The notes: generated from the letters alone by a model not told the origin. A stretch of DNA of 64,000 bases from Porphyromonas sp. (GCA_022772085.1 JALFBN010000003.1:124001-188000), one strand, 5' to 3'; numbered from the stretch's first letter, positions 8,273 through 17,902 are shown. Made by a program: numbers and translations.

Positions 8273-9118
8273 TTATTTCACAAAATTCATACTGATATCA
8301 AGGGCTTTGACCGAATGCGTCAAGGCACCAACGCTGATATAATCAACTCCGAGAGCTGCCACTTCGGCGATGCGCTCCAGGCTCATATTACCGGATGCTT
8401 CTGTCGAACAGCGATGATTGATACGTACAATGGCTTCTCGCATGGCAACATTATCCATATTATCCAACATGATGATATCCGCACCTGCTCGCACAGCCTC
8501 ATCAACCTCCTCCAGGGTGGTTGTTTCAACCTCTACCTTAATGGATAGAGGGAGTTGGGAACGCACCATGCGTACAGCCTCCGTTATACAACCAACAGCT
8601 TTGATATGATTGTCTTTGAGCATAACCATATCGTACAGCCCCATACGGTGATTATGCCCTCCGCCATGGCGCACTGCCATCTTATCCAAGAGACGAAGTC
8701 CGGGAGCCGTTTTACGGGTATCTAAAATGTGTGTGTGAGTCCCCTTGCAAGCCTCGACATACCGACGAGTTTCAGTGGCAATCCCTGACATACGTTGCAT
8801 TATATTGAGCAGAAGACGCTCTGCCGTGAGAAGTGTTGAGTAAGAGGCTGTAATCGCAATGATTTGATCTCCTTTTTGGACGAAGTCTCCATCATGAGCG
8901 AAGTACTGGATATGGTTAGGACCTCGTTTATCCAACACTCTTTGTACTATCTCAATACCAGAAACGACACCAGATGCTTTAGCCGTCAATATGGCTGTTG
9001 CTTCTGTAACTTCAGGAAAGATAGACTCGGTCGTTATATCCCCTTGAGCAATATCTTCCTCAAAAGCGAAGTCTATAAGGCGATCTATCTTGGATAATTC
9101 TTCTTGTGTTAAATTCAT
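8273..9118 (-). CDS. nadC: Nicotinate-nucleotide pyrophosphorylase (quinolinate phosphoribosyltransferase)
   Basis: A 281-residue enzyme of normal length that converts quinolinate and PRPP to nicotinate mononucleotide. The substrate-binding core DTRKTAPGLRLLDKMAVRHG followed by GGHNHRMGLYDMVMLKDNHI is intact, as are KVEVETTTLEE and ADIIMLDNMD from the barrel and the final GVDYISVGALTHS. It lies 27 nt after nadB and 50 nt before nadA, so the three consecutive steps from aspartate to NaMN are co-transcribed. Confidence 0.96.
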   Translation of the reverse strand: MNLTQEELSKIDRLIDFAFEEDIAQGDITTESIFPEVTEATAILTAKASGVVSGIEIVQRVLDKRGPNHIQYFAHDGDFVQKGDQIIAITASYSTLLTAERLLLNIMQRMSGIATETRRYVEACKGTHTHILDTRKTAPGLRLLDKMAVRHGGGHNHRMGLYDMVMLKDNHIKAVGCITEAVRMVRSQLPLSIKVEVETTTLEEVDEAVRAGADIIMLDNMDNVAMREAIVRINHRCSTEASGNMSLERIAEVAALGVDYISVGALTHSVKALDISMNFVK

Positions 9119-9145
9119 ATGCTATTTAGGTTCTATTCATCTCGA

Positions 9146-10723
9146 TTAAATAAACTCCTGTTTGATCTCTTCTTGCGTAATGGTGGTATGATAAGTCTGC
9201 TCGGGGGGAAGCGTATCGGGATAATCGCTCCGATAGTGTCCTCCTCTACTCTCTCGGCGATTTAGTGCCGCAACGACCATCTGTTGCGCCAAGTAGAGAC
9301 GTCGATCTATGACGGATGCAAAGAGGTAGAGAGAACGCTCTTGATTGAGTTGAGATCTCAATGCGGAGATCGCTCCTAAAGCGGTATTTAAAGACCTCTC
9401 CGTACGAACAATGCCCACATGTTTCATCAAGATTATTCCCAATTGATCCATGTAGTCCCGTCCTTGCTCTTGAAGCCAATTTTGCTCCTGTTCTATGGGT
9501 GCAAGGAGCGCGGGCATTACGTTACACTCTTTCAAGGGCTCTCCTATCGGATTCTGTCGAATATGGTCAGCGATACGTCTGCCAAAAACAAGGCATTCTA
9601 TCAAGGAATTAGAGGCTAGTCGATTTGCCCCCATGACACCCGTAGAGGCCACCTCTCCAACCGCATAAAGCCGGTGAATAGAGGTTGCTCCATGCAAATC
9701 TGTCGCTACACCGCCTACCGTATAATGTGCGGCAGGTGCAACAGGAATCTCTTGTGTCAGATCCAATCCAGTTGCAGCACAGTGGTGAGCAATCGTCGGA
9801 AAGCGTTGTTCGATATATTTTGCGTCTAAATGTCGGAGCGATAGCGTGACGTAACCAGCTCCTTCCCGCTCCATTTGGTAAAAGATCTCTCGGGCAACCG
9901 TATCTCGAGGAGCTAGCTCAGCCAAAGGATGTTTATCCAACATGAATCGCTCACCTCGCTGATTATACAAATAGGCACCCTCTCCCCGTACAGCCTCACT
10001 GATAAGGAATGAAGATGCTCCCGGAATATAAAGAGCGGTGGGATGGAATTGAACAAATTCTAAATCCTTAAGCTCCGCACCTGCTACCAGCGCCATAGCC
10101 AAACCATCACCTAGCGAGGTGGGGGGATTGGTCGTTGGCTGGTATAGTGCAGCAGCTCCTCCAGTGGCCAAAATCGTAGCTTGAGCCGTAAAACTTTCGA
10201 TCCGGGTATTTTCCTTATCAAGGGTGTGAACTCCATAACAAACACCGTCCTCCACCATTAACTCCAGCGCAAAGTGGCAATCAAATATCTCAATGGACGA
10301 AGACGAACGCACCAAACCTGTCATAAAGGAAGTTACCATACGCCCCGTTGCATCTCCACCTGCATGCAAAATGCGCCTGTGGTGATGCCCTCCCTCCAAT
10401 CCTAATGCGAGGTGTCCATTCTCAGTATCAAAATGCATCCCTAGAGTGATAATCTCTTCGATGCGTAGGGGAGCCTCTTGAGTTAATATTTGTACAGCTT
10501 CCTCTCGACACAAGCCACGTCCGGCTATAATTGTATCTTCAAAATGACTCTTAGGCGTATCATCGGCTTCAATAACTGCAGCCATTCCTCCTTGCGCGAA
10601 GTAAGAATTACTCTCCTCTAATGTAGCACAAGCAATGAGAGCCACACGCCCATATTTCGATAAGAGGTAGGACGTGTATAATCCGGCTAATCCTCCTCCT
10701 ATGACAATGTAGTCAAACTGCAT
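9146..10723 (-). CDS. nadB: L-aspartate oxidase
   Basis: A 525-residue flavoprotein that oxidises aspartate to iminoaspartate, the unstable substrate of NadA. The dinucleotide fold opens DYIVIGGGLAGLYTSYLL, followed by SYFAQGGMAAVI, the LEGGHHHRRILHAGGDATG active-site region, and RDTVAREIF. The helical C-terminal domain carries VGIVRTERSLNTAL. It is first in nadBCA. In anaerobes the electron acceptor is usually fumarate rather than oxygen (family knowledge). A TACCTTTGC promoter lies about 40 nt upstream. Confidence 0.96.
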   Translation of the reverse strand: MQFDYIVIGGGLAGLYTSYLLSKYGRVALIACATLEESNSYFAQGGMAAVIEADDTPKSHFEDTIIAGRGLCREEAVQILTQEAPLRIEEIITLGMHFDTENGHLALGLEGGHHHRRILHAGGDATGRMVTSFMTGLVRSSSSIEIFDCHFALELMVEDGVCYGVHTLDKENTRIESFTAQATILATGGAAALYQPTTNPPTSLGDGLAMALVAGAELKDLEFVQFHPTALYIPGASSFLISEAVRGEGAYLYNQRGERFMLDKHPLAELAPRDTVAREIFYQMEREGAGYVTLSLRHLDAKYIEQRFPTIAHHCAATGLDLTQEIPVAPAAHYTVGGVATDLHGATSIHRLYAVGEVASTGVMGANRLASNSLIECLVFGRRIADHIRQNPIGEPLKECNVMPALLAPIEQEQNWLQEQGRDYMDQLGIILMKHVGIVRTERSLNTALGAISALRSQLNQERSLYLFASVIDRRLYLAQQMVVAALNRRESRGGHYRSDYPDTLPPEQTYHTTITQEEIKQEFI

Positions 10724-10760
10724 TTTGGATTGTTCTTTGTTATAATCTGTATTTTATAGA

Positions 10761-10769
10761 GCAAAGGTA
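10761..10769 (-). promoter_or_regulatory. -7 element of the nadBCA promoter
   Basis: On the minus strand TACCTTTGC matches the Bacteroidetes TAnnTTTGC element and would start RNA about 32 nt before the nadB ATG. The upstream -33 box is not clear. Confidence 0.55.
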
Positions 10770-10839
10770 AACGATTTGATTCAGAAAACCGCATCCCAAC
10801 ACCCTCAAGGGGTAGTGTCATGATCGGCACAAACTTGAT

Positions 10840-10880
10840 AAATAAAGAAAGGCATGCAATACGACGATTACATGCCTTTC
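10840..10880 (-). terminator. Terminator of the nitroreductase gene
   Basis: GAAAGGCATG and CATGCCTTTC form a perfect 10 bp stem with a 14 nt loop; on the minus strand it is followed by TTTATTTATC. A smaller hairpin (TTACCATgcttaATGGTAA) lies between it and the stop codon. Confidence 0.75.
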
Positions 10881-10992
10881 CCTTAGAGAATCGCGGGGAA
10901 TTGTCGGGGAGTAATTCTCAATTCATTGCCCGAAAAGTGGTTTTACCATGCTTAATGGTAATTAGTATATCCCACTCCCTAAAGAACCAGAT

Positions 10993-11604
10993 TTATTTGA
11001 TCAATAAAGTGGTATCCAAGGGTAGTTTTTCCTTTTCACCCGGCTGAGACAAGGGCTTACCGAACGGCATTTGTCCCACTAATGACCAAGATGCAGGCAA
11101 TCCTAATTCTTGCTTGATATCTTCGTCTATGATACCATTGTAGTGCTGGAGGCTTACACCAAAACCCATCCCACATAATCCGAGCCACACCGCAAATTGA
11201 TGACTGCCTTGGGTCTGCTCTGCCCATTTAGGAAAATTAGGAGCATACAAGGGAAATTGCTCTTGTAATTTTTGAGTTATAGCTGTGTCATCGAAAAACA
11301 GAATCGTAGCCACACCGGCACGAAAAGCTCCTTGGATTTTGTCTCGTGTAGATTTATTATAGGCTTCTTCACTCATCATACCTTTGAGAGCATCTTCTAT
11401 CATTTGCCAATGACGCAAGTGGCTTTCACCCTGCAACAGCACCATCCGAACGGGTTGTGAGTTAAATGCTGATGGTACATTGTGCAGCACCTTTGCGAGA
11501 AAGGATTCAACCTCAGACTGTGGAGCCACCCATTCCGGAGCCAACGCATAATGGCTATGGCGTCCTGCCAGCATTTTTTCGAGTATTTCTGTATTTGCAT
11601 CCAT
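10993..11604 (-). CDS. Nitroreductase family protein (HBN1-like)
   Basis: A 203-residue FMN-dependent nitroreductase-fold protein. The N-terminal RHSHYAL and the VPSAFNSQPVRMVLL segment are the usual FMN-binding motifs, and the middle has FRAGVATILFFDD followed by the HQFAVWLGLCGMGFGVSLQHYN helix. The end WSLVGQMPFGKP is typical of the HBN1/YdgI-like branch, whose natural substrate is poorly known; a role in disposal of reactive or unsaturated compounds is only family-level inference. It is monocistronic, with its own terminator. Confidence 0.85.
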   Translation of the reverse strand: MDANTEILEKMLAGRHSHYALAPEWVAPQSEVESFLAKVLHNVPSAFNSQPVRMVLLQGESHLRHWQMIEDALKGMMSEEAYNKSTRDKIQGAFRAGVATILFFDDTAITQKLQEQFPLYAPNFPKWAEQTQGSHQFAVWLGLCGMGFGVSLQHYNGIIDEDIKQELGLPASWSLVGQMPFGKPLSQPGEKEKLPLDTTLLIK

Positions 11605-12243
11605 ATGTATTCTCTCTTTCTTTTTACCAGTATATTGCCTGATTTATCTATATCAAAGTTCAGTATCATAACAGATCAGAATGGTACAAGTTCACGATGT
11701 AAATCCTTTGTGACAAAAACAGATACACTGCCCACTCTGTACCTCAGGTGTGTTAAATTAGGTCTCATTATGAGATCCTTGCAATACTGCAATGACTCAC
11801 AATAGTAATACAAGCTAAGATGCCCCCGACAGACTCAGAGATTAATAATAGATACAACAAAGGCAGACTACAAACAGATACTCGCATCTGCCCGTTATTT
11901 TACTAAAAATGGAGAGGACGTCGAGATCTTGCCAAATTTACATTCCCCCCGTAACCGACAAGATGCGCAGGTACTTTTAGGCCATATTTTACAAAACCAA
12001 AGATCCGATTTACAAAGCTATTGCACTCACAAAAAAATGCAAACCATCCCCCCCTCACACGTCTCCCCCCTAGAAAATCGTGCGCTAGAGTTTTTTTATT
12101 CTTAGGTAAAACGCTAAAACTTCTTGGGTGAAAACAAAAAAAGTTTTGGGCAAGAAATTTTCTGCTCCTTACCAACAACTCAAATTTAGCTTCACATCCT
12201 CTCTTGCCCTCACGCATAAAAGCGATTCTCCCTACACATAGAG
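11605..12243. other. Long intergenic region without a convincing gene
   Basis: About 640 nt upstream of rpsF. It contains C-tracts (CCCCCC near 11946, CCCCCCTC near 12050 and 12067) and A/T-tracts. The 120-aa minus-strand ORF in it (11903..12265) has low-complexity, arginine/phenylalanine-rich character and overlaps the rpsF promoter, so I treat it as chance. A small palindrome GGTCTCATtATGAGATCC sits near 11760. Confidence 0.4.
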
Positions 12244-12275
12244 ATTGTGGTTCCAAATATTTCAATTAACTTTGC
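12244..12275 (+). promoter_or_regulatory. Promoter of the rpsF-rpsR-rplI operon
   Basis: ATTG at 12244-12247 and TAACTTTGC at 12267-12275 are 19 nt apart, an excellent match to the Bacteroidetes -33/-7 consensus. It predicts RNA starting near 12281 and rules out the upstream ORF-track start of rpsF. Confidence 0.7.
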
Positions 12276-12316
12276 GGGCGTTATGTGAATGTAAATCATT
12301 AAATAAGAACGTTAGT

Positions 12317-12661
12317 ATGAACAGTTACGAAACCGTTTTCATCCTTACTCCCGTTTTATCTGATCAACAGATGAAGGAAACGGTACAAAAGTTCGTCGAT
12401 CTCCTCAAGGAACAAGGTTCGGAGATTGTGAACGAAGAGAACTGGGGGCTCAAGATGCTTGCGTACCCCATTGACAAGAAGACTACAGGCTTCTATCAAT
12501 TCATTGAGTTTAACGCCGATCCCTCGGTTATCAAGAAACTCGAAGTAAACTTCCGTCGCGATGAGCGCATCTTGCGCTTCCTTACGATCCGTCAGGATAA
12601 ATTCGCACGTGAATATGCAGAAAAGCGTAGAAATCTTAAGTCGAACAAGTCAGCAAACTAA
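12317..12661 (+). CDS. rpsF: 30S ribosomal protein bS6
   Basis: A 114-residue bS6 starting at [16 protein letters not shown]; the ORF track adds 24 upstream codons that lie across the promoter, so the ATG at 12317 is chosen. The fold is recognisable from [20 protein letters not shown] and [16 protein letters not shown]. bS6 binds bS18 on the platform of the small subunit; in Bacteroidetes these two together with bS21 have been described as shielding the anti-Shine-Dalgarno end of 16S rRNA. First gene of rpsF-rpsR-rplI, with CGT-rich, highly expressed codon use. Confidence 0.97.
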   Translation: MNSYETVFILTPVLSDQQMKETVQKFVDLLKEQGSEIVNEENWGLKMLAYPIDKKTTGFYQFIEFNADPSVIKKLEVNFRRDERILRFLTIRQDKFAREYAEKRRNLKSNKSAN

Positions 12662-12666
12662 AGACC

Positions 12667-12939
12667 ATGTACAGTAAGAATAAAGGAGATATTCGCTATC
12701 TCACCCCCATGTCGGTGGATTCTAATAAGAAGAAGTATTGTCGCTTCAAGAAGAGTGGTATTAAGTACATTGATTACAAGGATCCCGAGTTTCTCAAGAA
12801 ATTCCTTAACGAGCAGGGTCGAATCCTTCCTCGTCGTATTACAGGGACTTCATTGAAATTCCAACGTCGTATTGCGCGTGCTGTAAAACGCGCGCGTCAT
12901 TTGGCTCTTTTGCCCTTCGTTACTGACTTGATGAAATAA
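12667..12939 (+). CDS. rpsR: 30S ribosomal protein bS18
   Basis: A 90-residue bS18, partner of bS6. The signature [20 protein letters not shown] and [20 protein letters not shown] are complete. Only one cysteine is present, so this is the zinc-free form. It begins 5 nt after the rpsF stop and precedes rplI by 21 nt, giving the standard S6-S18-L9 operon. Confidence 0.98.
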   Translation: MYSKNKGDIRYLTPMSVDSNKKKYCRFKKSGIKYIDYKDPEFLKKFLNEQGRILPRRITGTSLKFQRRIARAVKRARHLALLPFVTDLMK

Positions 12940-12960
12940 AAAAGAGAGGAGACAGATTAT

Positions 12961-13503
12961 ATGCAAGTTATATTGAAGGAAGATGTCCTTAACCTGGGTT
13001 ACAAGGACGATATCGTAACGGTACGTGACGGATATGGTCGCAACTATCTAATTCCTAGAGGGATGGCTATTGTAGCTAGCGAATCTGCTAAGAAGGTTCT
13101 TGCAGAAAGCCTGCGTCAGCGTCAGCATAAGCTCGCAGCTATCAAGAAGGCTGCCGAAGATCTCGCAGCAAAGCTCGATGGTGTGACCCTCTCTATCAAA
13201 GCCAAAACTTCCAAGTTCGGTGTTATTTTTGGTAGCGTGACAAACATTCAATTGTCCGAAGCTCTTGCAGCAAAAGGGTTTGAGATCGATCGTAAGAGTA
13301 TCTACCTCAAAAATCCCGTGAAGGAAGTTGGCAACTACGAGTGTCAGCTACGTCTCCACAAGGAAGTACAAGTAAATATTCCTTTTGAAGTCCTCTCTGA
13401 AAACTATCAAGAGTTGGAGGTTAAGAAGGAAGAGGTACCTGCAGAGACTCCCGTTATTGAAGAGGTTGTAGAAGTGGTAGTAGAAGAAACTACCGAAGTA
13501 TAA
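12961..13503 (+). CDS. rplI: 50S ribosomal protein bL9 with acidic tail
   Basis: A 180-residue bL9. The N-terminal domain MQVILKEDVLNLGYKDDI and GYGRNYLIPRGMA is canonical, followed by the long connecting helix and the C-terminal RNA-binding domain ending around residue 150. The last ~30 residues (KKEEVPAETPVIEEVVEVV...) are a Glu/Val-rich extension beyond the usual ~148 residues. It has an upstream AGGAG-like sequence and closes the operon before a strong terminator. Confidence 0.97.
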   Translation: MQVILKEDVLNLGYKDDIVTVRDGYGRNYLIPRGMAIVASESAKKVLAESLRQRQHKLAAIKKAAEDLAAKLDGVTLSIKAKTSKFGVIFGSVTNIQLSEALAAKGFEIDRKSIYLKNPVKEVGNYECQLRLHKEVQVNIPFEVLSENYQELEVKKEEVPAETPVIEEVVEVVVEETTEV

Positions 13504-13653
13504 GTTGATTATAAGGAGATAAAGACACTTCTCTATGAAAAGAAGAGGATACAATCCTCTACTTCAAAGAGGATCTGCATTACGTTATTTTGAGAGAACT
13601 AGATTTGTTGCTCTCAGGATAGTTTCTCCTCTCCCTTATAATCCGTAATATTT

Positions 13654-13697
13654 GATCTCCGGCTCCTACCGCTTAGTGGAGCTGGAGATCTTTTTTT
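13654..13697 (+). terminator. Terminator of rpsF-rpsR-rplI
   Basis: GATCTCCGGCTCC pairs with GGAGCTGGAGATC (one mismatch), followed by TTTTTTT. A smaller hairpin AGAGGATacaATCCTCT lies upstream near 13545-13561. Confidence 0.9.
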
Positions 13698-13778
13698 CGA
13701 GAGGACTTTTCGGAAAGCAATCTCCTATCCTCCAACGAGAGTACTATTGAATTTGTCGTAAGCTGTCTATTAGAATCT

Positions 13779-15449
13779 ATGATTGATTGGATAAAAGAAG
13801 TTTTTTGGACTCCATCGGATATACAAACACTGATTGCAATTTGTCTCGTGTGCGCTATCGGTTTGATCCTTGCCAAGATCAAAATGGGCAAGATATCTCT
13901 GGGAATTACTTTTGTATTTTTCGTTGGGATCATTGCCGCCCATTTTGGATTGAGAGTTGATCCAAAGATGCTAACCTTTGCACAGAACTTTGGGCTAGTG
14001 CTTTTCATCTATGCCTTGGGAGTGCAAGTAGGGCCTTCTTTTTTTCCTTCACTCAAAAAGGGCGGTATTACGGACAATCTTCTCTCTGTCTCTCTCATTG
14101 TCATTACCCTTTTCCTATGCCTCGGTATATACCTTATCACAGGAATCCCTATTACAGAAATAATCGGGATCATGTCAGGAGCTGTAACGAACACCCCAGT
14201 ACTGGCTGCTGCACAAAGTACCTTAGCAGGGATTGATGCTGGTTCTGTCACCGAGCAATCTAATATGGCCTTGGCCTGCGCTGTTGCCTACCCATTGGGG
14301 GTTGTTGGCATGATCCTCGGTATGGTCATCTTGGGCATGATACAAAAAAAAGGGGCAGAGTCGGCTCCATCTGCCATACAACACTCCACCCTCATCAATG
14401 AATTTATTGCCGATAATCCCATCATTTTTGGACGAACAATCGCTGATATTACTCATGATGTAGAAGCAAAATTCGTAATATCCAGATTGTGGCATAACGG
14501 TTCCGTGGTGCTCCCCACCTCTCAGACAACCATCGAAAAAGGAGATCATCTACTCATCGCGTCGCACAAAGAGGATATTCGCACCCTTGAGGTCCTATTT
14601 GGAGCCAAGGAGACAAAAGACTGGAATAGAGATGATATTGATTGGAATGCTGTGGACAAACAGCTGGTATCTAAGCGTCTCATTGTCACCAAATCCAATC
14701 TAAATGGAGAAAAATTGGGTAATCTAAGACTCCGTAATCTGTATGGAATAAATATAACCCGTATCGATCGTTCGGGTGTGGAACTACTAGCTTCACCCAA
14801 TTTACGACTTCAAATTGGAGACCGCTTGGTCGTTGTCGGAGAGGCTAATGCGATAGCTCATGCCAAAGATACGATCGGAGACGAAATCGGATTGCTCGAT
14901 GCCCCCAACTTAATTAGTTTGTTTGTAGGCTTAGTACTGGGTTGTATCGTAGGACTCATTCCGATTTTCATTCCTGGGATCTCGATGCCTATCAAATTAG
15001 GATTGGCAGGAGGACCTATCGTAATAGGGATACTCATGGGAGCCTTTGGACCTAGATTCCGTCTTACAACCTATATTACCAATAGTGCAAGTTTGCTGCT
15101 GCGCCAGCTCGGTATCGTGATATACCTTGGTTGTTTGGGTTTGGCGAGTGGCAGTAATTTCTTTGAAACCATCATCAACGGAAATGGTTGGCAGTGGATT
15201 CTTTTAGGAGCTCTCATTACGATATTGCCTGTTCTGATTGTCGGATGGCTGGCTATGAAACTGGCTCATCGCTCCTATGGCGCCACTTGTGGTATGCTCT
15301 GTGGCAGCATGGCCAACCCAATGGCTTTGGACTATCTCACGGGCAAAGTCAAAGACGATAGCCACAATGTCAGTTATGCAACGGTCTACCCTCTTTCAAT
15401 GTTCTTACGGATCATAACAGCACAGATACTCTTGCTCCTGATCGTATAA
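13779..15449 (+). CDS. AspT/YidE-like transporter with two RCK-C (TrkA-C) domains
   Basis: A 556-residue membrane protein with the layout of the aspartate:alanine exchanger family: about five N-terminal helices, two cytoplasmic TrkA-C-like domains (about residues 205-290 and 290-375; EKGDHLLIASHKEDI and IGDRLVVVGEANAI are their ends), then about five or six C-terminal helices. The duplicated family motif is seen as GAVTNTPVLAAAQ in the first half and GATCGMLCGSMANPMALDYL in the second. Aspartate/alanine exchange is characterised in only a few members, so the substrate is open. It follows the rplI terminator and appears monocistronic. Confidence 0.85.
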   Translation: MIDWIKEVFWTPSDIQTLIAICLVCAIGLILAKIKMGKISLGITFVFFVGIIAAHFGLRVDPKMLTFAQNFGLVLFIYALGVQVGPSFFPSLKKGGITDNLLSVSLIVITLFLCLGIYLITGIPITEIIGIMSGAVTNTPVLAAAQSTLAGIDAGSVTEQSNMALACAVAYPLGVVGMILGMVILGMIQKKGAESAPSAIQHSTLINEFIADNPIIFGRTIADITHDVEAKFVISRLWHNGSVVLPTSQTTIEKGDHLLIASHKEDIRTLEVLFGAKETKDWNRDDIDWNAVDKQLVSKRLIVTKSNLNGEKLGNLRLRNLYGINITRIDRSGVELLASPNLRLQIGDRLVVVGEANAIAHAKDTIGDEIGLLDAPNLISLFVGLVLGCIVGLIPIFIPGISMPIKLGLAGGPIVIGILMGAFGPRFRLTTYITNSASLLLRQLGIVIYLGCLGLASGSNFFETIINGNGWQWILLGALITILPVLIVGWLAMKLAHRSYGATCGMLCGSMANPMALDYLTGKVKDDSHNVSYATVYPLSMFLRIITAQILLLLIV

Positions 15450-15629
15450 CTCAAGTCCGATTTTATTGTCCGAGAATCCTGAAATAAAATTTCATTATGA
15501 TATGCCTCTACTCTCCATTCTACCAGGATATCTTGCGGAGGGACAAAGAATCCAAAATAACAAACATGAGTGGGTGCCCAAAATCCATAAGCTCTGCGGC
15601 AATAGAATGCCTATGTGGCTATATATTCG

Positions 15630-15637
15630 TACTTTTG
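15630..15637 (+). promoter_or_regulatory. -7 element of the dapB promoter
   Basis: TACTTTTG matches TAnnTTTG and would start RNA near 15643, 64 nt before dapB. The leader contains a small hairpin (GAAGAGttcgCTCTTC). The rest of the 257-nt gap after the transporter has no convincing gene. Confidence 0.5.
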
Positions 15638-15706
15638 GGGAACATTGAGAGAAGAGTTCGCTCTTCAGCAGGCAAAAATCAATTGTATTAAACGACAAAA
15701 CAAAAT

Positions 15707-16435
15707 ATGAATATAGTCCTAGTCGGATATGGTCGAATGGGCAAAGCCATTGAAAAAGAGGCTTTGCTTCGAGGGCATAACATACTTGAAACATTCGATA
15801 CTTCAGATGATCTTTCTGCTAATAAGGATAAAGTAGCTCAAGCAGATGTTTGTATTGAGTTTAGCACCCCCCAATCGGCCTACAAAAACTGCCTATTTTG
15901 TTTGGAACTAGGAGTTCCTGTAGTCTCGGGGACCACGGGATGGGGCGATGGAGTACGTGAGCTCCAGGAGAGAATCCAACAGCAGAAAAAGGGCACATTC
16001 TTTTATGCGAGTAATTTCAGTTTGGGTATGAACATCCTCTTTGAATTGAATCGAAAGCTAGCCAAAATCATGCAAAAAGCCCCTGAGTACAGTGTTTCTA
16101 TTGAAGAGACACACCATACACGGAAAATTGATGCTCCTAGTGGCACAGCCATCACACTCGCAGAATCAATCATACAAGTAACACCTGATCTCAATGGCTG
16201 GACGCTTGCCCCTCAAGAAGAGTCTCATGCCATCCCCATACAATCACACAGAGAAGGAGACATACCTGGTATCCATTCTATAAAATGGCACTCCTCAGTC
16301 GATGAACTGACACTCACTCACGAAGCCTTCGGGAGAGAGGGATTTGCCCTCGGAGCCGTGCTGGCAGCGGAATATACGCTTGATCATGAGGGCTCCCTTA
16401 CGATGCAACAGATGCTCGGTTTTTCGGATAACTAA
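15707..16435 (+). CDS. dapB: 4-hydroxy-tetrahydrodipicolinate reductase
   Basis: A 242-residue enzyme of lysine/meso-diaminopimelate synthesis. The nucleotide fold opens IVLVGYGRMGKAIE; VVSGTTGW and FYASNFSLGMNI follow, and the active-site segment EETHHTRKIDAPSGTAITLAE contains the expected His-His and Lys. It is slightly short compared with E. coli DapB (273), typical for Bacteroidetes. It precedes lepB by 13 nt and is probably first gene of dapB-lepB-S26-wbqC. Confidence 0.96.
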   Translation: MNIVLVGYGRMGKAIEKEALLRGHNILETFDTSDDLSANKDKVAQADVCIEFSTPQSAYKNCLFCLELGVPVVSGTTGWGDGVRELQERIQQQKKGTFFYASNFSLGMNILFELNRKLAKIMQKAPEYSVSIEETHHTRKIDAPSGTAITLAESIIQVTPDLNGWTLAPQEESHAIPIQSHREGDIPGIHSIKWHSSVDELTLTHEAFGREGFALGAVLAAEYTLDHEGSLTMQQMLGFSDN

Positions 16436-16448
16436 ATCTAGATTCTAT

Positions 16449-17864
16449 ATGCAACTCAACAATACTCAACTAAAGAATTTTCTCACGGTACGTCATATTA
16501 TTGGTCTTATCGTCTGTATCCTGTTTACCATTTTTGCAGGATGGGCAGGATGGCTTTGGCTGCTATTTCTCCCTCTACTTATAGACTATTATTTTTTCCA
16601 TAAGATAAAATGGGATTGGTATCGCTCAATCAAAAATAATCTGTTGCGCAACATATGCTCTTGGGTTAGTGATATCATTTTTTGTGTTCTAGGGGTTACA
16701 TTGCTTAATATCTACTTTTTCCAAAACTTTGCCATCCCCTCCTCTTCCCTCGAAAAGACACTACTCGTAGGCGATTATCTCTATGTGGATAAGTTGAGCT
16801 ACGGTCCTCGAATGCCCTATACGCCTCTTGCCATTCCCCTCATTCACAATACATTCCTAGGTAAAAAGAGCTACAGCGAGACTCCAACACTCAAGTATCG
16901 CAGATTACCAGGAAGAGGTAATGTGGAGCGGGGAGACCTTGTTGTATTCAACTTCCCTGCGGGAGATACGGTGGCAACTAAAGTACCCAATCCCGACTAT
17001 TACACCTTGGTAGCTTTATACGGTAGAGACGAGGTTTGGAACAATACGGACACTTTCGGAGAAGTCGTATACCGCCCCGTAGACCGAAGAGACCACTATG
17101 TAAAACGTTGTGTGGGTATGCCCGGAGAAACCCTCCAGATACGCCAAAATGATCTGTACATCAACGGTAAGAAACAGGAGCGTCCAGAATATATGCAGCT
17201 CAACTATTACATACAAACTCTATCTGGCGGGTTGTCAAAGCAAGACCTAGAATCCCTAGGAATCAGCAAAGACGATCGAGATCGAGGATATATATCCTTA
17301 TCTCCTGAAACCTCCAATACCCTTACTTCCTTGGGCTTTGACCTATCACTTAATGGAGGGAACAATACATTCTACCACTTCCCCCTCACCGATGAGATGT
17401 ATCAACGCCTTAAGTCAGACTCTCGCGTAGCAAAAATCGTTGTAGAACCCGATAGCGAAGGCTTTACCTACCCCGTAGGAATGCAAAATTCGTGGACTCG
17501 AGACAACTATGGACCAATACTGATCCCCCAAAAAGGCTTAACTATTACGCTTTCTGCAAGCAACCTTCCTCTATACGATCGCTGCATCAAGGCTTATGAA
17601 GGTCACACACTAGAACAGACCTCCCAAGGAGAGATCCTTATTGATGGTACTGCTACAACCACCTATACTTTTGAGATGGATTACTATTTCATGATGGGAG
17701 ACAATCGACACAATTCTGCCGATAGTCGTTACTGGGGATTCGTCCCCGAAGATCACGTTGTGGGTAAACCGGTGTTCCTTTGGCTCTCTTTGGATAAGGA
17801 TAAAGGGTTCTTCTCCGGCAAGATCCGCTGGAAACGTATGTTCCACAAAGTATCAAATTGGTAA
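16449..17864 (+). CDS. lepB: Signal peptidase I
   Basis: A 471-residue S26 peptidase that removes signal peptides at the outer face of the inner membrane. The ORF track begins at 16344 inside dapB; the ATG at 16449 (MQLNNTQLKN) is the sensible start. Three hydrophobic segments occupy residues 15-95. Catalytic Ser is S100 in IPSSSLEKTL, the general-base Lys is K219 in HYVKRCVGMPGETL, and box E is GDNRHNSADSRYWGFVPEDHVVG. About 190 residues separate the Lys region from box E, a large insertion common in Bacteroidetes. A divergent catalytically empty paralogue follows 38 nt downstream. Confidence 0.95.
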   Translation: MQLNNTQLKNFLTVRHIIGLIVCILFTIFAGWAGWLWLLFLPLLIDYYFFHKIKWDWYRSIKNNLLRNICSWVSDIIFCVLGVTLLNIYFFQNFAIPSSSLEKTLLVGDYLYVDKLSYGPRMPYTPLAIPLIHNTFLGKKSYSETPTLKYRRLPGRGNVERGDLVVFNFPAGDTVATKVPNPDYYTLVALYGRDEVWNNTDTFGEVVYRPVDRRDHYVKRCVGMPGETLQIRQNDLYINGKKQERPEYMQLNYYIQTLSGGLSKQDLESLGISKDDRDRGYISLSPETSNTLTSLGFDLSLNGGNNTFYHFPLTDEMYQRLKSDSRVAKIVVEPDSEGFTYPVGMQNSWTRDNYGPILIPQKGLTITLSASNLPLYDRCIKAYEGHTLEQTSQGEILIDGTATTTYTFEMDYYFMMGDNRHNSADSRYWGFVPEDHVVGKPVFLWLSLDKDKGFFSGKIRWKRMFHKVSNW

Positions 17865-17902
17865 GTCGATCCTCCTGAAAGGAGGGTATAGAACTCAATG
17901 TC

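Noticed and set aside
11903-12265. 120-aa minus-strand ORF upstream of rpsF
   Set aside because: Low-complexity, Phe/Arg-rich translation of homopolymer-rich DNA, overlapping a good rpsF promoter; no start signal.
12245-12316. Upstream extension of rpsF in the ORF track
   Set aside because: Lies across the promoter and leader; bS6 family start matches MNSYETVF at 12317.
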